From Bacteroidota bacterium (GTDB lineage: Bacteria; Bacteroidota; Ignavibacteria; Ignavibacteriales; Melioribacteraceae): a DNA stretch of 5,744 nucleotides. Below the pieces are notes generated by a model. The model was not told the origin of the DNA. It saw only the letters and a list, made by a program, of their open reading frames with translations, and ran no database searches. Location: the NCBI GenBank assembly GCA_021812745.1, contig JAKAMS010000181.1, forward strand, positions 1 through 5,744. The letters run 5' to 3'. Position numbers and translations under genes: made by a program. Shown in pieces: positions 1 to 5,744 of the stretch. Within the stretch, counting starts at the first letter, position 1. Every line of letters starts with the position of its first letter.

Positions 1-181
1 TAATCACAACACCAAACGGTAAAACATCTAACGAAACACCGGCAAAACCTTTAGATAGTACTCCAGCGGTTGGCAGATCAATTAAACTGCGGTATTCAAA
101 TTTAGCATTGGTACCTCCTGTACCCTGCGCACTCAATATACTTGTAATCAGTACCAACAATAGAAGTATAATCTTTTTCAT
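1..181 (-). CDS. Secreted/envelope protein of unknown function, N-terminal part only
   Basis: This is the first 60 codons of a gene that leaves the window at its left edge. Translation from the ATG at 181-179 gives a clear Sec signal peptide: MKK, a run of Ile/Leu/Val (about residues 4-16), then a likely signal peptidase I site after SILSA (residue 18, followed by QG). The mature start is Gly/Thr-rich (GTGGTNAKFEYR), then reads SLIDLPTAGVLSKGFAGVSLDVLPFGVVI. This style, with short amphipathic strands after a GGTNAKFEYR-like opening, resembles a conserved family of uncharacterised envelope proteins that I recall from Ignavibacteria, possibly beta-barrels; that is inference. The start is supported by the signal peptide; the only Shine-Dalgarno-like element is a weak GGGA about 6 bases upstream. 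The gene lies 93 bases downstream of cysS on the same strand. No convincing terminator separates them, so read-through from cysS is possible. A TATATTTT box at 216-223 could be its own promoter, but no matching upstream element is visible. Confidence 0.75.
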   Translation of the reverse strand, partial: MKKIILLLLVLITSILSAQGTGGTNAKFEYRSLIDLPTAGVLSKGFAGVSLDVLPFGVVI

Positions 182-274
182 TTTTATTCCCGCTGTTATT
201 CCTAATTGAAAAGTAAAAATATATTTCTAAATCTGCAGATTATTTCTAACTAATTATTATTTAGTTTGATTTTC

Positions 275-1684
275 TTAGTTCCGCTTGAAAGTAACGCCAT
301 TTTTTGTGTCTTTAATTGTGATTCCAATTTTAGCCAGCCCATCTCTTACTTGATCGGCTAAGGAGAATTGTTTTTCTTTCTTCAACTCATCCCTCACTTT
401 AATTAGTAATTCTATAAGCTCGTTTTCGATAGACAGATTAGAATCTGTATTTTTTTCATTCATGTCAACTATTCCTAATACATCGTGAGCTGTTTCCTTC
501 AACATTAATTTTACATGATGAAAGAACCGGACATTTATTTTTTCATTTTCAGAGACAATTTTATTAACTGCCCTTATGAAGTCGAAAATTACTGCAACAG
601 CCTGAGGTGTGTTAAAATCATCATCCATAACACTCATAAAATCGTTGTGGCATTTTTGAAAATCAAATACAGGGTCAAGACCATCTTGGTAATTATTTTT
701 TATCTGGTTCTCAGTCACTTCAATCAAATTCGAAATTTTCTCACAACCTTTTTGGGCTGAGTTGAGCAATTCATCGCTGAAATTTAGCGGACCGCCGTAA
801 TGAGTTTGAGCAAAAAACAAGCGTATAGTTTCGGCAGAATATTTTGCAAGGACATCCCTCGCAGTAAAAAAATTACCTAACGATTTAGACATTTTTTCAT
901 TTTGAATATTCAAAAAACCAAAATGCATCCAATACTTTACAAATTTCTGTTCAAAGCACGCTTCACTTTGGGCAATTTCATTTTCATGATGAGGAAAAAT
1001 TAAATCGTTGCCACCGGCGTGAATATCAATTGACTTGCCTAAATGTTTGGTACTCATCGCCGTACATTCGATGTGCCAGCCAGGTCTTCCTTTTCCCCAA
1101 GGACTATCCCATGATGGCTCGCCATCCTTTGCTTTTTTCCATAAAGCAAAATCGAGAGGATTTTTTTTTGCTTCATTAATTTCAACTCTGGAACCTGATT
1201 CCAGCTCATCTGTTTTTTTACCGCTAAGTTTTCCATAGCCGGGAAATTTCGAGATGTCATAAAAAACATTTCCATCAACATTATATGCTATACCCTTTTT
1301 TTCTAATTCACTAATTACATTAATCATATCTTGGACATGCATTGTAGCTTTCGGGTATGTTGTGGCGGGTTTAATTTTCAATTTATTTATGTCTTCAAAA
1401 AAAGCTTTCGAATAAAATTGTGCAACTTCATCTGCCGGTCGTTTTTCCTCTAACGATTTTTTAATTATGTTATCATCAACATCTGTCAAATTCATTATAA
1501 ACTTAACATCGAATCCTCGGAACTGGAGATATCTTCTAACAATATCCGCCATAATAAACGACCGCGCATTACCAATATGAAAATAATTGTAAACCGTTGG
1601 TCCGCACATATACATTGTTACCAAGGGCGGGTTTAAAGGGGTGAATTCTTCTTTTTTTCTGGAGAAAGTGTTATAAATCTGCAT
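275..1684 (-). CDS. cysS: Cysteinyl-tRNA synthetase (CysRS)
   Basis: This is a complete 469-residue class I aminoacyl-tRNA synthetase that charges tRNA-Cys with cysteine in the cytoplasm (ATP-dependent; EC 6.1.1.16). Its length matches the usual bacterial CysRS of about 460-480 residues. The Rossmann catalytic domain opens with MCGPTVY (26-32), which contains zinc ligand Cys27, and the HIGN class I signature (36-39). The insert region ends with GWHIECTAM (202-210), which holds the active-site Trp203 and zinc ligand Cys207. HAGGNDLIFPHHENEIAQSE (222-241) supplies zinc ligands His232 and Glu236, by alignment with E. coli CysRS Cys28/Cys209/His234/Glu238. The KMSKS loop is at 264-268 (EKMSKSLGNFF). 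The C-terminal part (about 310-469) is the helical anticodon-binding region and ends with the family-typical LADQVRDGLAKIGITIKDT. The ATG at 1684 gives the standard N-terminus (MQIYNTFSRKKEEF). There is no good Shine-Dalgarno sequence, only A-rich ATAAGAAAACAAT. The gene is divergent from the cytochrome gene. Nothing appears truncated, and no key residue is missing. Confidence 0.98.
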   Translation of the reverse strand: MQIYNTFSRKKEEFTPLNPPLVTMYMCGPTVYNYFHIGNARSFIMADIVRRYLQFRGFDVKFIMNLTDVDDNIIKKSLEEKRPADEVAQFYSKAFFEDINKLKIKPATTYPKATMHVQDMINVISELEKKGIAYNVDGNVFYDISKFPGYGKLSGKKTDELESGSRVEINEAKKNPLDFALWKKAKDGEPSWDSPWGKGRPGWHIECTAMSTKHLGKSIDIHAGGNDLIFPHHENEIAQSEACFEQKFVKYWMHFGFLNIQNEKMSKSLGNFFTARDVLAKYSAETIRLFFAQTHYGGPLNFSDELLNSAQKGCEKISNLIEVTENQIKNNYQDGLDPVFDFQKCHNDFMSVMDDDFNTPQAVAVIFDFIRAVNKIVSENEKINVRFFHHVKLMLKETAHDVLGIVDMNEKNTDSNLSIENELIELLIKVRDELKKEKQFSLADQVRDGLAKIGITIKDTKNGVTFKRN

Positions 1685-1707
1685 ATTGTTTTCTTATAAT
1701 TTGGGCG

Positions 1708-1738
1708 AAAATATACGAATCGGGCGGTGGTTATTCAA
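1708..1738 (-). promoter_or_regulatory. Putative cysS promoter
   Basis: On the minus strand a TTGA element (1738-1735) is followed, 19 bases later, by TATATTTT (1715-1708). This resembles the Bacteroidota-type arrangement of a TTTG-like -33 box and a TAnnTTTG -7 box. Transcription would begin near 1700 and leave a leader of only about 15-20 bases before the cysS ATG at 1684. The region is AT-rich, so chance matches are easy; the call rests on position and spacing only. Confidence 0.35.
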
Positions 1739-1796
1739 CTTTTATTATAATGGCTCGAACATCTAATTAGTTTCTAAAAAAAAATCATTAAAGACT

Positions 1797-1824
1797 TTGA
1801 CATCTTTATTATTCTTTTTATATT
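1797..1824 (+). promoter_or_regulatory. Putative promoter of the multiheme cytochrome gene
   Basis: A perfect TTGACA (1797-1802) is followed, after 16 bases, by TATATT (1819-1824), a near-consensus housekeeping -35/-10 pair. The same stretch can be read in the FCB style as TTTG (1796-1799) with a downstream TATTAATTG. Transcription would begin around 1830 and give a leader of about 85 bases before the start codon at 1915. A short inverted repeat, TAAAGA (1789-1794) with TCTTTA (1803-1808), surrounds the -35 element and might be an operator, though it is only 6 bases per arm. Confidence 0.5.
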
Positions 1825-1846
1825 AATTGTGTAAAAAGAATAAAAA

Positions 1847-1866
1847 AGATAAAACTCTTTTTATCT
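1847..1866 (+). repeat. Perfect inverted repeat in the cytochrome mRNA leader
   Basis: AGATAAAA (1847-1854) and TTTTATCT (1859-1866) are exact reverse complements separated by the 4-base loop CTCT. In the predicted 5' untranslated region this could form a weak, AT-only-rich hairpin about 38 bases upstream of the Shine-Dalgarno sequence, or act as a DNA operator downstream of the promoter. It has no GC-rich stem and no clean U-tract after it, so it does not look like an intrinsic terminator. Function unknown. Confidence 0.4.
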
Positions 1867-1903
1867 ATGAAGAAAGCAAGCAACTCAAAAAAATCTAATT
1901 AAT

Positions 1904-1909
1904 GGAGGA
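1904..1909 (+). promoter_or_regulatory. Ribosome binding site of the cytochrome gene
   Basis: GGAGGA lies 5 bases before the ATG at 1915. It is the strongest Shine-Dalgarno match in the window and fixes this start, which also gives a complete signal peptide. It contrasts with cysS, which has almost none, and suggests strong translation of the cytochrome. Confidence 0.85.
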
Positions 1910-1914
1910 ATTAT

Positions 1915-4029
1915 ATGTTCCGAAGATTTACAACTTTAGTATTTGCTTTAGCATTAGTGAGTACTACGCTATTTGCGCAAACACTTTCAGTTACTCCCTA
2001 TGGCGTAACACCACGTGGTGTAGCTGTTTCTGCAACTGACATTTATACCTATCCTTATAATGGTTTAACAAATGTCGGCGTTGGAACACTATGCTATTTT
2101 CAAGCAGCTTTTACAGGTGCAAAATTTACAACACCAACATGGACAATAACTCGCAAAACTTTCGGTTCTGGTGCTACGATTGGTTCAGTAAAAGATCTTA
2201 AAAATGATTCAACACAAGTAGTTACTTTTACACCTGACAAACCTGGAACTTATGAAATTACTTTTACTGACGGAGCTTACACAGGATCTGTTGTAATAAA
2301 CGCAGCTAAGTATGTTGGCGTTTATAATACAGTAATTGATTCAGTTGATACAGGACGTAAATGTTCAACTTGTCACGCAGATAAAGTTACAGATTGGGAA
2401 GGGACAAACCATTCAACAATGTTCACAAGGGCAATGAACGGAACACCAGGCCTTAGCGGTCCTGCTGATCACTACTCAAAAAACTGTATCGGCTGCCATA
2501 CAACTGGGTATGATGCAAATCCAACAGCGGTTAATAATGGTTTCGATGATATGACTTTTACCTATCCTACTGTTCTTGGCGCTGGAGTATTTGATCAGCT
2601 TAAAGTTCAATTCCCAGATGCAATACAGAGAGCAAATATACAATGTGAGAGTTGCCACGGTCCTGCTAGCGGACACCTTGGCAACACTTCAGATTCAAGA
2701 ATGGTTGCTACTTTCGATGCAGCAGTTTGCGCTTGGTGCCATGATTCCGGAACACATCACATTTTCCCGGAACAATTCAATGGTTCTGTGCATTCTATTG
2801 TAACTTCATATCCATCAGGACCGGGAAAAGAATCATGCGTACAATGCCATACAGGAAAAGGATTTGCTCAGTTTGCAGACGGCGTTCCAACAACCGATGC
2901 ATATTTTGATGCTTCTTATACACCAATTACTTGCTCTGCTTGCCATGATCCACACAGCGCAAAAAATGAATTCCAATTAAGAAAAGTTGATGCGTTCATA
3001 TTAACATATAATTCCGCAGCACCAACCAGTCCTATTAAAACAAATGTTACAGATGCTGGAATGGGCACAATGTGCCTTAACTGCCATGTATCAAGAACAG
3101 AAGCAAACCAAGCTTTGGCATCTACAATTAACCTCCGTTTTGGTCCACATCATGGTCCGCAAGGTGATATTTTGTTTTCGAATAATATGTTAGAATTAGG
3201 TGGAGTTAAATTAGGAGTAAGTAATCATAAAGGCGCAACAGTTGACGCATGCGTAAGATGCCATATGTATAGCGGCGATGCTGTTATTGGATCTCAGGTA
3301 ATGCAGTGGGGCGGACACTCATTCAGTATGAGCACACATAAGAAAGGACCAGATGGAATTTTCTTGCTTGATGCTAATGGCAAAAGAATTTCAGATCAAG
3401 ATAATATGCAAGCTTGCGCTCAATGCCATGGTACTACTTTAGGAACAAGCTTTAGCGATGTAAAATTCTTCTACAACGGTGTTGGCGATCTTGATAATAA
3501 TGGTACAATACAAGGATTACAAGATGAAGTTGCTGGCATGATTGCTAAGATTTTTGACCAAATGCCTAAAAAATCTGATGGAACAATGGCTACCCCAAGT
3601 TCAACATGGACAACCACACAGTTGAAAGCTTATTGGAATGCTATTACTGCTCAAGAAGATAAGAGCGGTGGTATCCACAACCCCAAATATGTTGTTTCAG
3701 CATTGTTAGGAGCCATGAAATCTTTAGGTATTGCTACTGCAGTTGAAAAAGAAGAAACTGTTCCAACACAATATGTTGTTTATCAGAACTATCCAAACCC
3801 ATTCAATCCAACAACAAACATTAAGTTTGCTTTACCAAATAGCGGACATGTTAAGTTAACAATTTATGATGCTCTTGGTAGAGAAGTTGAAACTCTTATT
3901 AATAGCGAATTAGTAGCTGGTACACATAATGTTGAATGGACAGCTAAGAATATGGCTTCCGGTATTTATCTATATAGAATTGAAGCTGGCAATTTTGTAA
4001 AAGTTAACAAAATGCTTCTCGTAAAATAG
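1915..4029 (+). CDS. Exported nonaheme c-type cytochrome with Ig-like domain and T9SS sorting domain
   Basis: This 704-residue secreted protein is predicted to carry nine covalent hemes for electron transfer outside the cytoplasm, probably at the outer cell surface. A Sec signal peptide covers residues 1-21 (FRRF, hydrophobic core, cleavage after TLFA). Residues about 25-135 are a beta-rich Ig/PKD-like domain (TWTITRK, VVTFTPDKPGTYEITFTDG). CXXCH sites start at Cys150, 191, 244, 272, 308, 340, 387, 446 and 501. The CIGCHTTGYD and CESCHGPASGH motifs resemble cytochrome c554-family proteins. Thirteen other His residues lie before the sorting domain, enough for bis-His ligation of every heme. 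There is no CXXCK, so it is not a classical NrfA. Residues 525-536 (DLDNNGTIQGLQ) look like an EF-hand-type calcium loop, and GGIHNPKYVVSALL (585-598) resembles the C-terminal helix of multiheme reductases. Residues about 618-704 form a T9SS type A sorting domain (YQNYPNPFNP ... KMLLVK). The exact electron donor and acceptor cannot be told. The gene appears monocistronic, with its own promoter, strong RBS and terminator. Confidence 0.93.
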   Translation: MFRRFTTLVFALALVSTTLFAQTLSVTPYGVTPRGVAVSATDIYTYPYNGLTNVGVGTLCYFQAAFTGAKFTTPTWTITRKTFGSGATIGSVKDLKNDSTQVVTFTPDKPGTYEITFTDGAYTGSVVINAAKYVGVYNTVIDSVDTGRKCSTCHADKVTDWEGTNHSTMFTRAMNGTPGLSGPADHYSKNCIGCHTTGYDANPTAVNNGFDDMTFTYPTVLGAGVFDQLKVQFPDAIQRANIQCESCHGPASGHLGNTSDSRMVATFDAAVCAWCHDSGTHHIFPEQFNGSVHSIVTSYPSGPGKESCVQCHTGKGFAQFADGVPTTDAYFDASYTPITCSACHDPHSAKNEFQLRKVDAFILTYNSAAPTSPIKTNVTDAGMGTMCLNCHVSRTEANQALASTINLRFGPHHGPQGDILFSNNMLELGGVKLGVSNHKGATVDACVRCHMYSGDAVIGSQVMQWGGHSFSMSTHKKGPDGIFLLDANGKRISDQDNMQACAQCHGTTLGTSFSDVKFFYNGVGDLDNNGTIQGLQDEVAGMIAKIFDQMPKKSDGTMATPSSTWTTTQLKAYWNAITAQEDKSGGIHNPKYVVSALLGAMKSLGIATAVEKEETVPTQYVVYQNYPNPFNPTTNIKFALPNSGHVKLTIYDALGREVETLINSELVAGTHNVEWTAKNMASGIYLYRIEAGNFVKVNKMLLVK

Positions 4030-4052
4030 TTCTAAGTTAATTTGTATTTTCC

Positions 4053-4080
4053 AAAAGACCCCGCATTTGCGGGGTCTTTT
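4053..4080 (+). terminator. Intrinsic terminator after the cytochrome gene
   Basis: AAAAGACCCCGC (4053-4064) and GCGGGGTCTTTT (4069-4080) form a perfect 12-bp stem with the loop ATTT. The GC-rich core is followed by a T-rich stretch (TCTTTTATTTTC). It begins 23 bases after the cytochrome stop codon and should end that transcript before aspA. The A-tract on the left side means it could in principle also work on the opposite strand, but no minus-strand gene reads into it. Confidence 0.95.
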
Positions 4081-4110
4081 ATTTTCTGCAAACACCAGAA
4101 ATTCATTTTT

Positions 4111-4121
4111 TGATATATTTG
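4111..4121 (+). promoter_or_regulatory. Putative aspA-hydF promoter (extended -10 / TATATTTG)
   Basis: TGATATATTTG contains both an extended -10 element (TG, one base, TATATT) and an exact match to the Bacteroidota -7 consensus TAnnTTTG (4114-4121). No clear -35/-33 element is present at the expected distance, which is common for extended -10 promoters. Transcription would start near 4127-4129, about 20 bases before the GTG start at 4149. Its position just after the terminator is what an independent aspA-hydF operon needs. Confidence 0.5.
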
Positions 4122-4139
4122 TTCTGTAAAACTATTGAT

Positions 4140-4144
4140 GAGGG
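4140..4144 (+). promoter_or_regulatory. Ribosome binding site deciding the aspA start
   Basis: GAGGG is followed by AAAA and then the in-frame GTG at 4149, a standard Shine-Dalgarno distance. The frame stays open upstream to a TTG at 4110, but no Shine-Dalgarno sequence precedes that codon, only T-rich DNA, so the GTG is preferred. Confidence 0.75.
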
Positions 4145-4148
4145 AAAA

Positions 4149-5558
4149 GTGAGAGTTGAAAAAGATTCATTGGGAGAGTTAGAAATACCGGATGAAGCTC
4201 TTTATGGTATTCATTCGTTAAGAAGCGCTAATAATTTTCCTAAATCCGGCGAACGAATTAGTCCCTATATGATAAAAGCATTTTTCCAGGTTAAGCTTGC
4301 TGCTGCAGAAACAAATTATAAATGCGGCTTACTTTTCAAAGAGAAATATGACGCGATAGAAGAAGCCATCCATGAATTGATAATTGAGACAGACGAATGT
4401 ATCAAAGGAAATTTCGATTCGATCTATGAGAAAATAATCGTTGACCCTTATCAAGGCGGTGCCGGTACTTCGTTAAACATGAATGTAAATGAGGTTATTG
4501 CCAATACTGCTTTGAAAATTATGGGAAAAGAATATGGTAATTATTCCTCTATTGATCCGTTAGATGAAGTGAATTTAAGCCAATCAACCAATGACACATT
4601 TCCAACTGCGTTACGCATAGCATCAATAATTTTATTACGAGAACTTGCGGATTCATTTGCACGCTTGCAAAATGCATTTCAGAAGAAAGAGGAAGAATTT
4701 AAAAGTGTATTGAAGTTGGGAAGGACTCAATTTCAAGATGCGGTACCAATCACGTTAGGACAGGAGTTTGGGGCATATGCGCAAGCAGTAGCGCGTGATA
4801 GATGGCGGCTCTACAATGCAGAAGAACGGTTGAGATCTGTAAATCTTGGCGGTACAGCTGTAGGCAATTCAGTTTCAGCAACAAATGAATATGTTCTAAA
4901 CGTAAGCAGCATTCTAAAAAAAATAACCAAACTTCCTATAGCTAAAGGAGAAGATCTAATTGATGCAACACAAAACTTAGATGTTTTTGTTGAAGTGCAT
5001 GGACTTGTAAAAGCAGGAGCCACATCAATTATAAAGATATGCAATGACTTGCGTTTCTTATCAAGCGGTCCTAACGGCGGAATAAACGAAATTAACCTCC
5101 CTCCAAAACAATCCGGCTCCAGTATAATGCCTGGTAAAGTTAATCCTGTAATTTTAGAAAACGCAATCCAAATTGCGGAATTGATAAAGGGAAACGACGT
5201 GATAATTTCTAATTTAGTTTCTTCTGGTAATCTTGAATTAAATGCCTTTGCGCCACTGATAGCGCATACTTTTCTAAAATCATTAACAATGCTTAGAGAC
5301 GCAAATCTAAATATGGCAGAGAAATGCATAGAAGATATTACGGCTAACGTAGAGCGATGTAAAATGAATCTAATCAATTCATCAGCTATAGCCGCATCAC
5401 TCATTTCCACTTTTGGTTACGAAACAATTCAAGAATTGGTTAAATACGCTTATGAAAATAAAATCCCTTTTGTCAAAGCTCTTATGAAAAGCAAATTGCT
5501 TGATGAAGGTGAATTGTTCAACATTATTTCAAAAGAATTAGGAATTAACATTGAGTAA
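4149..5558 (+). CDS. aspA: Aspartate ammonia-lyase (aspartase), hydrogenase-maturation associated
   Basis: This enzyme of the fumarase/aspartase superfamily is predicted to interconvert L-aspartate with fumarate plus ammonia in the cytoplasm (EC 4.3.1.1), as a homotetramer. From GTG 4149 it has 469 residues, close to E. coli AspA (478), and starts [25 protein letters not shown], which aligns with the family N-terminus. Conserved regions are [16 protein letters not shown] (101-116, substrate-binding Thr107), SQSTND (144-149), [10 protein letters not shown] (191-200), and the flexible signature loop [11 protein letters not shown] (323-333), with the catalytic serine and Lys330/Asn332. GRTQ, rather than the GRTH of class II fumarases, and NEINLP favour aspartase. 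MPGK in place of E. coli MPAK also occurs in Bacillus-type aspartases. The stop overlaps the start of hydF, so the two are likely co-translated. I infer that this copy may supply ammonia for H-cluster assembly; general aspartate/fumarate metabolism is the alternative. An upstream TTG at 4110 would add 13 residues but would overlap the predicted promoter. Confidence 0.93.
   Translation: MRVEKDSLGELEIPDEALYGIHSLRSANNFPKSGERISPYMIKAFFQVKLAAAETNYKCGLLFKEKYDAIEEAIHELIIETDECIKGNFDSIYEKIIVDPYQGGAGTSLNMNVNEVIANTALKIMGKEYGNYSSIDPLDEVNLSQSTNDTFPTALRIASIILLRELADSFARLQNAFQKKEEEFKSVLKLGRTQFQDAVPITLGQEFGAYAQAVARDRWRLYNAEERLRSVNLGGTAVGNSVSATNEYVLNVSSILKKITKLPIAKGEDLIDATQNLDVFVEVHGLVKAGATSIIKICNDLRFLSSGPNGGINEINLPPKQSGSSIMPGKVNPVILENAIQIAELIKGNDVIISNLVSSGNLELNAFAPLIAHTFLKSLTMLRDANLNMAEKCIEDITANVERCKMNLINSSAIAASLISTFGYETIQELVKYAYENKIPFVKALMKSKLLDEGELFNIISKELGINIE
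5540..5544 (+). promoter_or_regulatory. Ribosome binding site of hydF, inside aspA
   Basis: AGGAA lies 6 bases upstream of the TTG at 5551, within the last codons of aspA. It supports the TTG as the hydF start and implies translational coupling, with ribosomes finishing aspA able to reinitiate on hydF. Confidence 0.65.
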
Positions 5559-5744
5559 AGTAGCGCAATCGGAAAGAACGCACATTGCTTTTATAGGTAA
5601 ACGCAATGTTGGAAAATCATCTTTAGTAAATAAATTCATCGGGCAAGATTTAGTAATAGTCAGCGAAACACCCGGCACAACAACTGATCCTGTAAAAAAA
5701 TCAATGGAGCTGCTGCCGTTTGGTCCGGTAGTTTTAATTGATAC
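5551..5744 (+). CDS. hydF: [FeFe]-hydrogenase maturation GTPase HydF, N-terminal part only
   Basis: The first 64 codons are present before the window ends. HydF is the cytoplasmic scaffold on which the 2Fe subcluster of the H-cluster, made by the radical-SAM enzymes HydE and HydG, is assembled and from which it passes to apo-hydrogenase HydA. The visible part is the GTPase domain. The P-loop (G1) is GKRNVGKSS at residues 16-24, switch I (G2) lies in [11 protein letters not shown] (37-47), and the G3 motif begins at D64 (LIDT) where the window cuts it. [25 protein letters not shown] is diagnostic: HydF proteins carry TTTDPV and ME(I/L)LP.GPVVLIDTAG here, whereas Era and Der GTPases differ. The C-terminal dimerisation and FeS-binding domains lie outside the window. 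The TTG start overlaps the aspA stop by 8 bases. The next ATG in frame lies after the P-loop and cannot be the start. Confidence 0.93.
   Translation, partial: MSKVAQSERTHIAFIGKRNVGKSSLVNKFIGQDLVIVSETPGTTTDPVKKSMELLPFGPVVLID

Noticed and set aside
230..241. Perfect 12-base palindrome AATCTGCAGATT between cysS and the upstream-edge gene
   Set aside because: It has no loop and no following T-tract on the minus strand, so it is not a convincing terminator; a single short palindrome in AT-rich DNA is weak evidence for an operator.
1035..1281. Overlapping open frames of 67 and 75 codons within cysS
   Set aside because: Both lie across the catalytic domain of cysS in other frames and have no family resemblance.
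2476..2803. Open frames of 66 and 75 codons inside the cytochrome gene
   Set aside because: They overlap heme-binding codons that are clearly under protein constraint in the main frame, and neither has a credible start signal.
1915..4029. Identification of the cytochrome as nitrite reductase NrfA or hydroxylamine oxidoreductase
   Set aside because: There is no CXXCK motif, there are nine rather than five or eight hemes, and no diagnostic catalytic motif of either enzyme can be recognised.
4811..5410. A 199-codon open frame on the minus strand inside aspA
   Set aside because: It is fully antisense to a well-conserved aspartase, has no recognisable motif and no ribosome binding site, and is best explained as a shadow of the coding frame.
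4149..5558. Class II fumarase (FumC)
   Set aside because: The family signature is shared, but [10 protein letters not shown] in place of GRTH and the N-terminal and NEINLP regions match aspartases better.
5551..5744. Era or Der/EngA ribosome-assembly GTPase
   Set aside because: The P-loop alone would allow this, but TTTDPV and [14 protein letters not shown] are characteristic of HydF.
1915..5744. A single operon joining the cytochrome with aspA-hydF
   Set aside because: A strong intrinsic terminator at 4053-4080 and a promoter-like element at 4111-4121 separate them.

Overview
The window looks like a piece of an AT-rich chromosome from an anaerobic member of the Ignavibacteria/Chlorobi branch of the FCB group. 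The best evidence is the C-terminus of the large secreted cytochrome. It carries the YQNYPNPFNP-type opening and the GIYLYRIEAG/KMLLVK-type ending of a type IX secretion (Por/T9SS type A) sorting domain, in the form that is very common in Ignavibacteria and relatives. A Bacteroidota-like TATATTTG promoter box, a GTG and a TTG start codon, and a multiheme cytochrome beside an [FeFe]-hydrogenase maturation gene fit the same picture. The assignment is an inference from these signatures, not a phylogeny.

Layout. Positions 1-181 (minus) hold the N-terminus of a secreted or outer-envelope protein of unknown function. Positions 275-1684 (minus) hold a complete cysteinyl-tRNA synthetase, cysS. A 230-base divergent intergenic region (1685-1914) holds putative promoters for cysS and for the next gene, plus a small perfect inverted repeat in that gene's leader. 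Positions 1915-4029 (plus) encode a 704-residue exported c-type cytochrome with nine CXXCH heme sites, an N-terminal Ig/PKD-like domain and a T9SS sorting domain. A strong intrinsic terminator (4053-4080) closes this unit. A short promoter region follows, then an aspartate ammonia-lyase gene (best start GTG 4149, stop 5558). Its end overlaps by 8 bases the start of hydF, the [FeFe]-hydrogenase maturation GTPase, which runs off the right edge.

How the genes fit together. The cytochrome appears to be a single-gene transcription unit, probably for electron transfer at the outer cell surface. The aspA-hydF pair is a translationally coupled operon start, and more hydrogenase maturation genes may lie downstream. 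The coupling suggests that the lyase works with H-cluster assembly, perhaps as a source of ammonia for the nitrogen of the azadithiolate bridge. Both halves point to anaerobic redox metabolism, but the terminator argues that they are transcribed separately. I see no tRNA or rRNA gene, CRISPR array, insertion sequence or phage gene.
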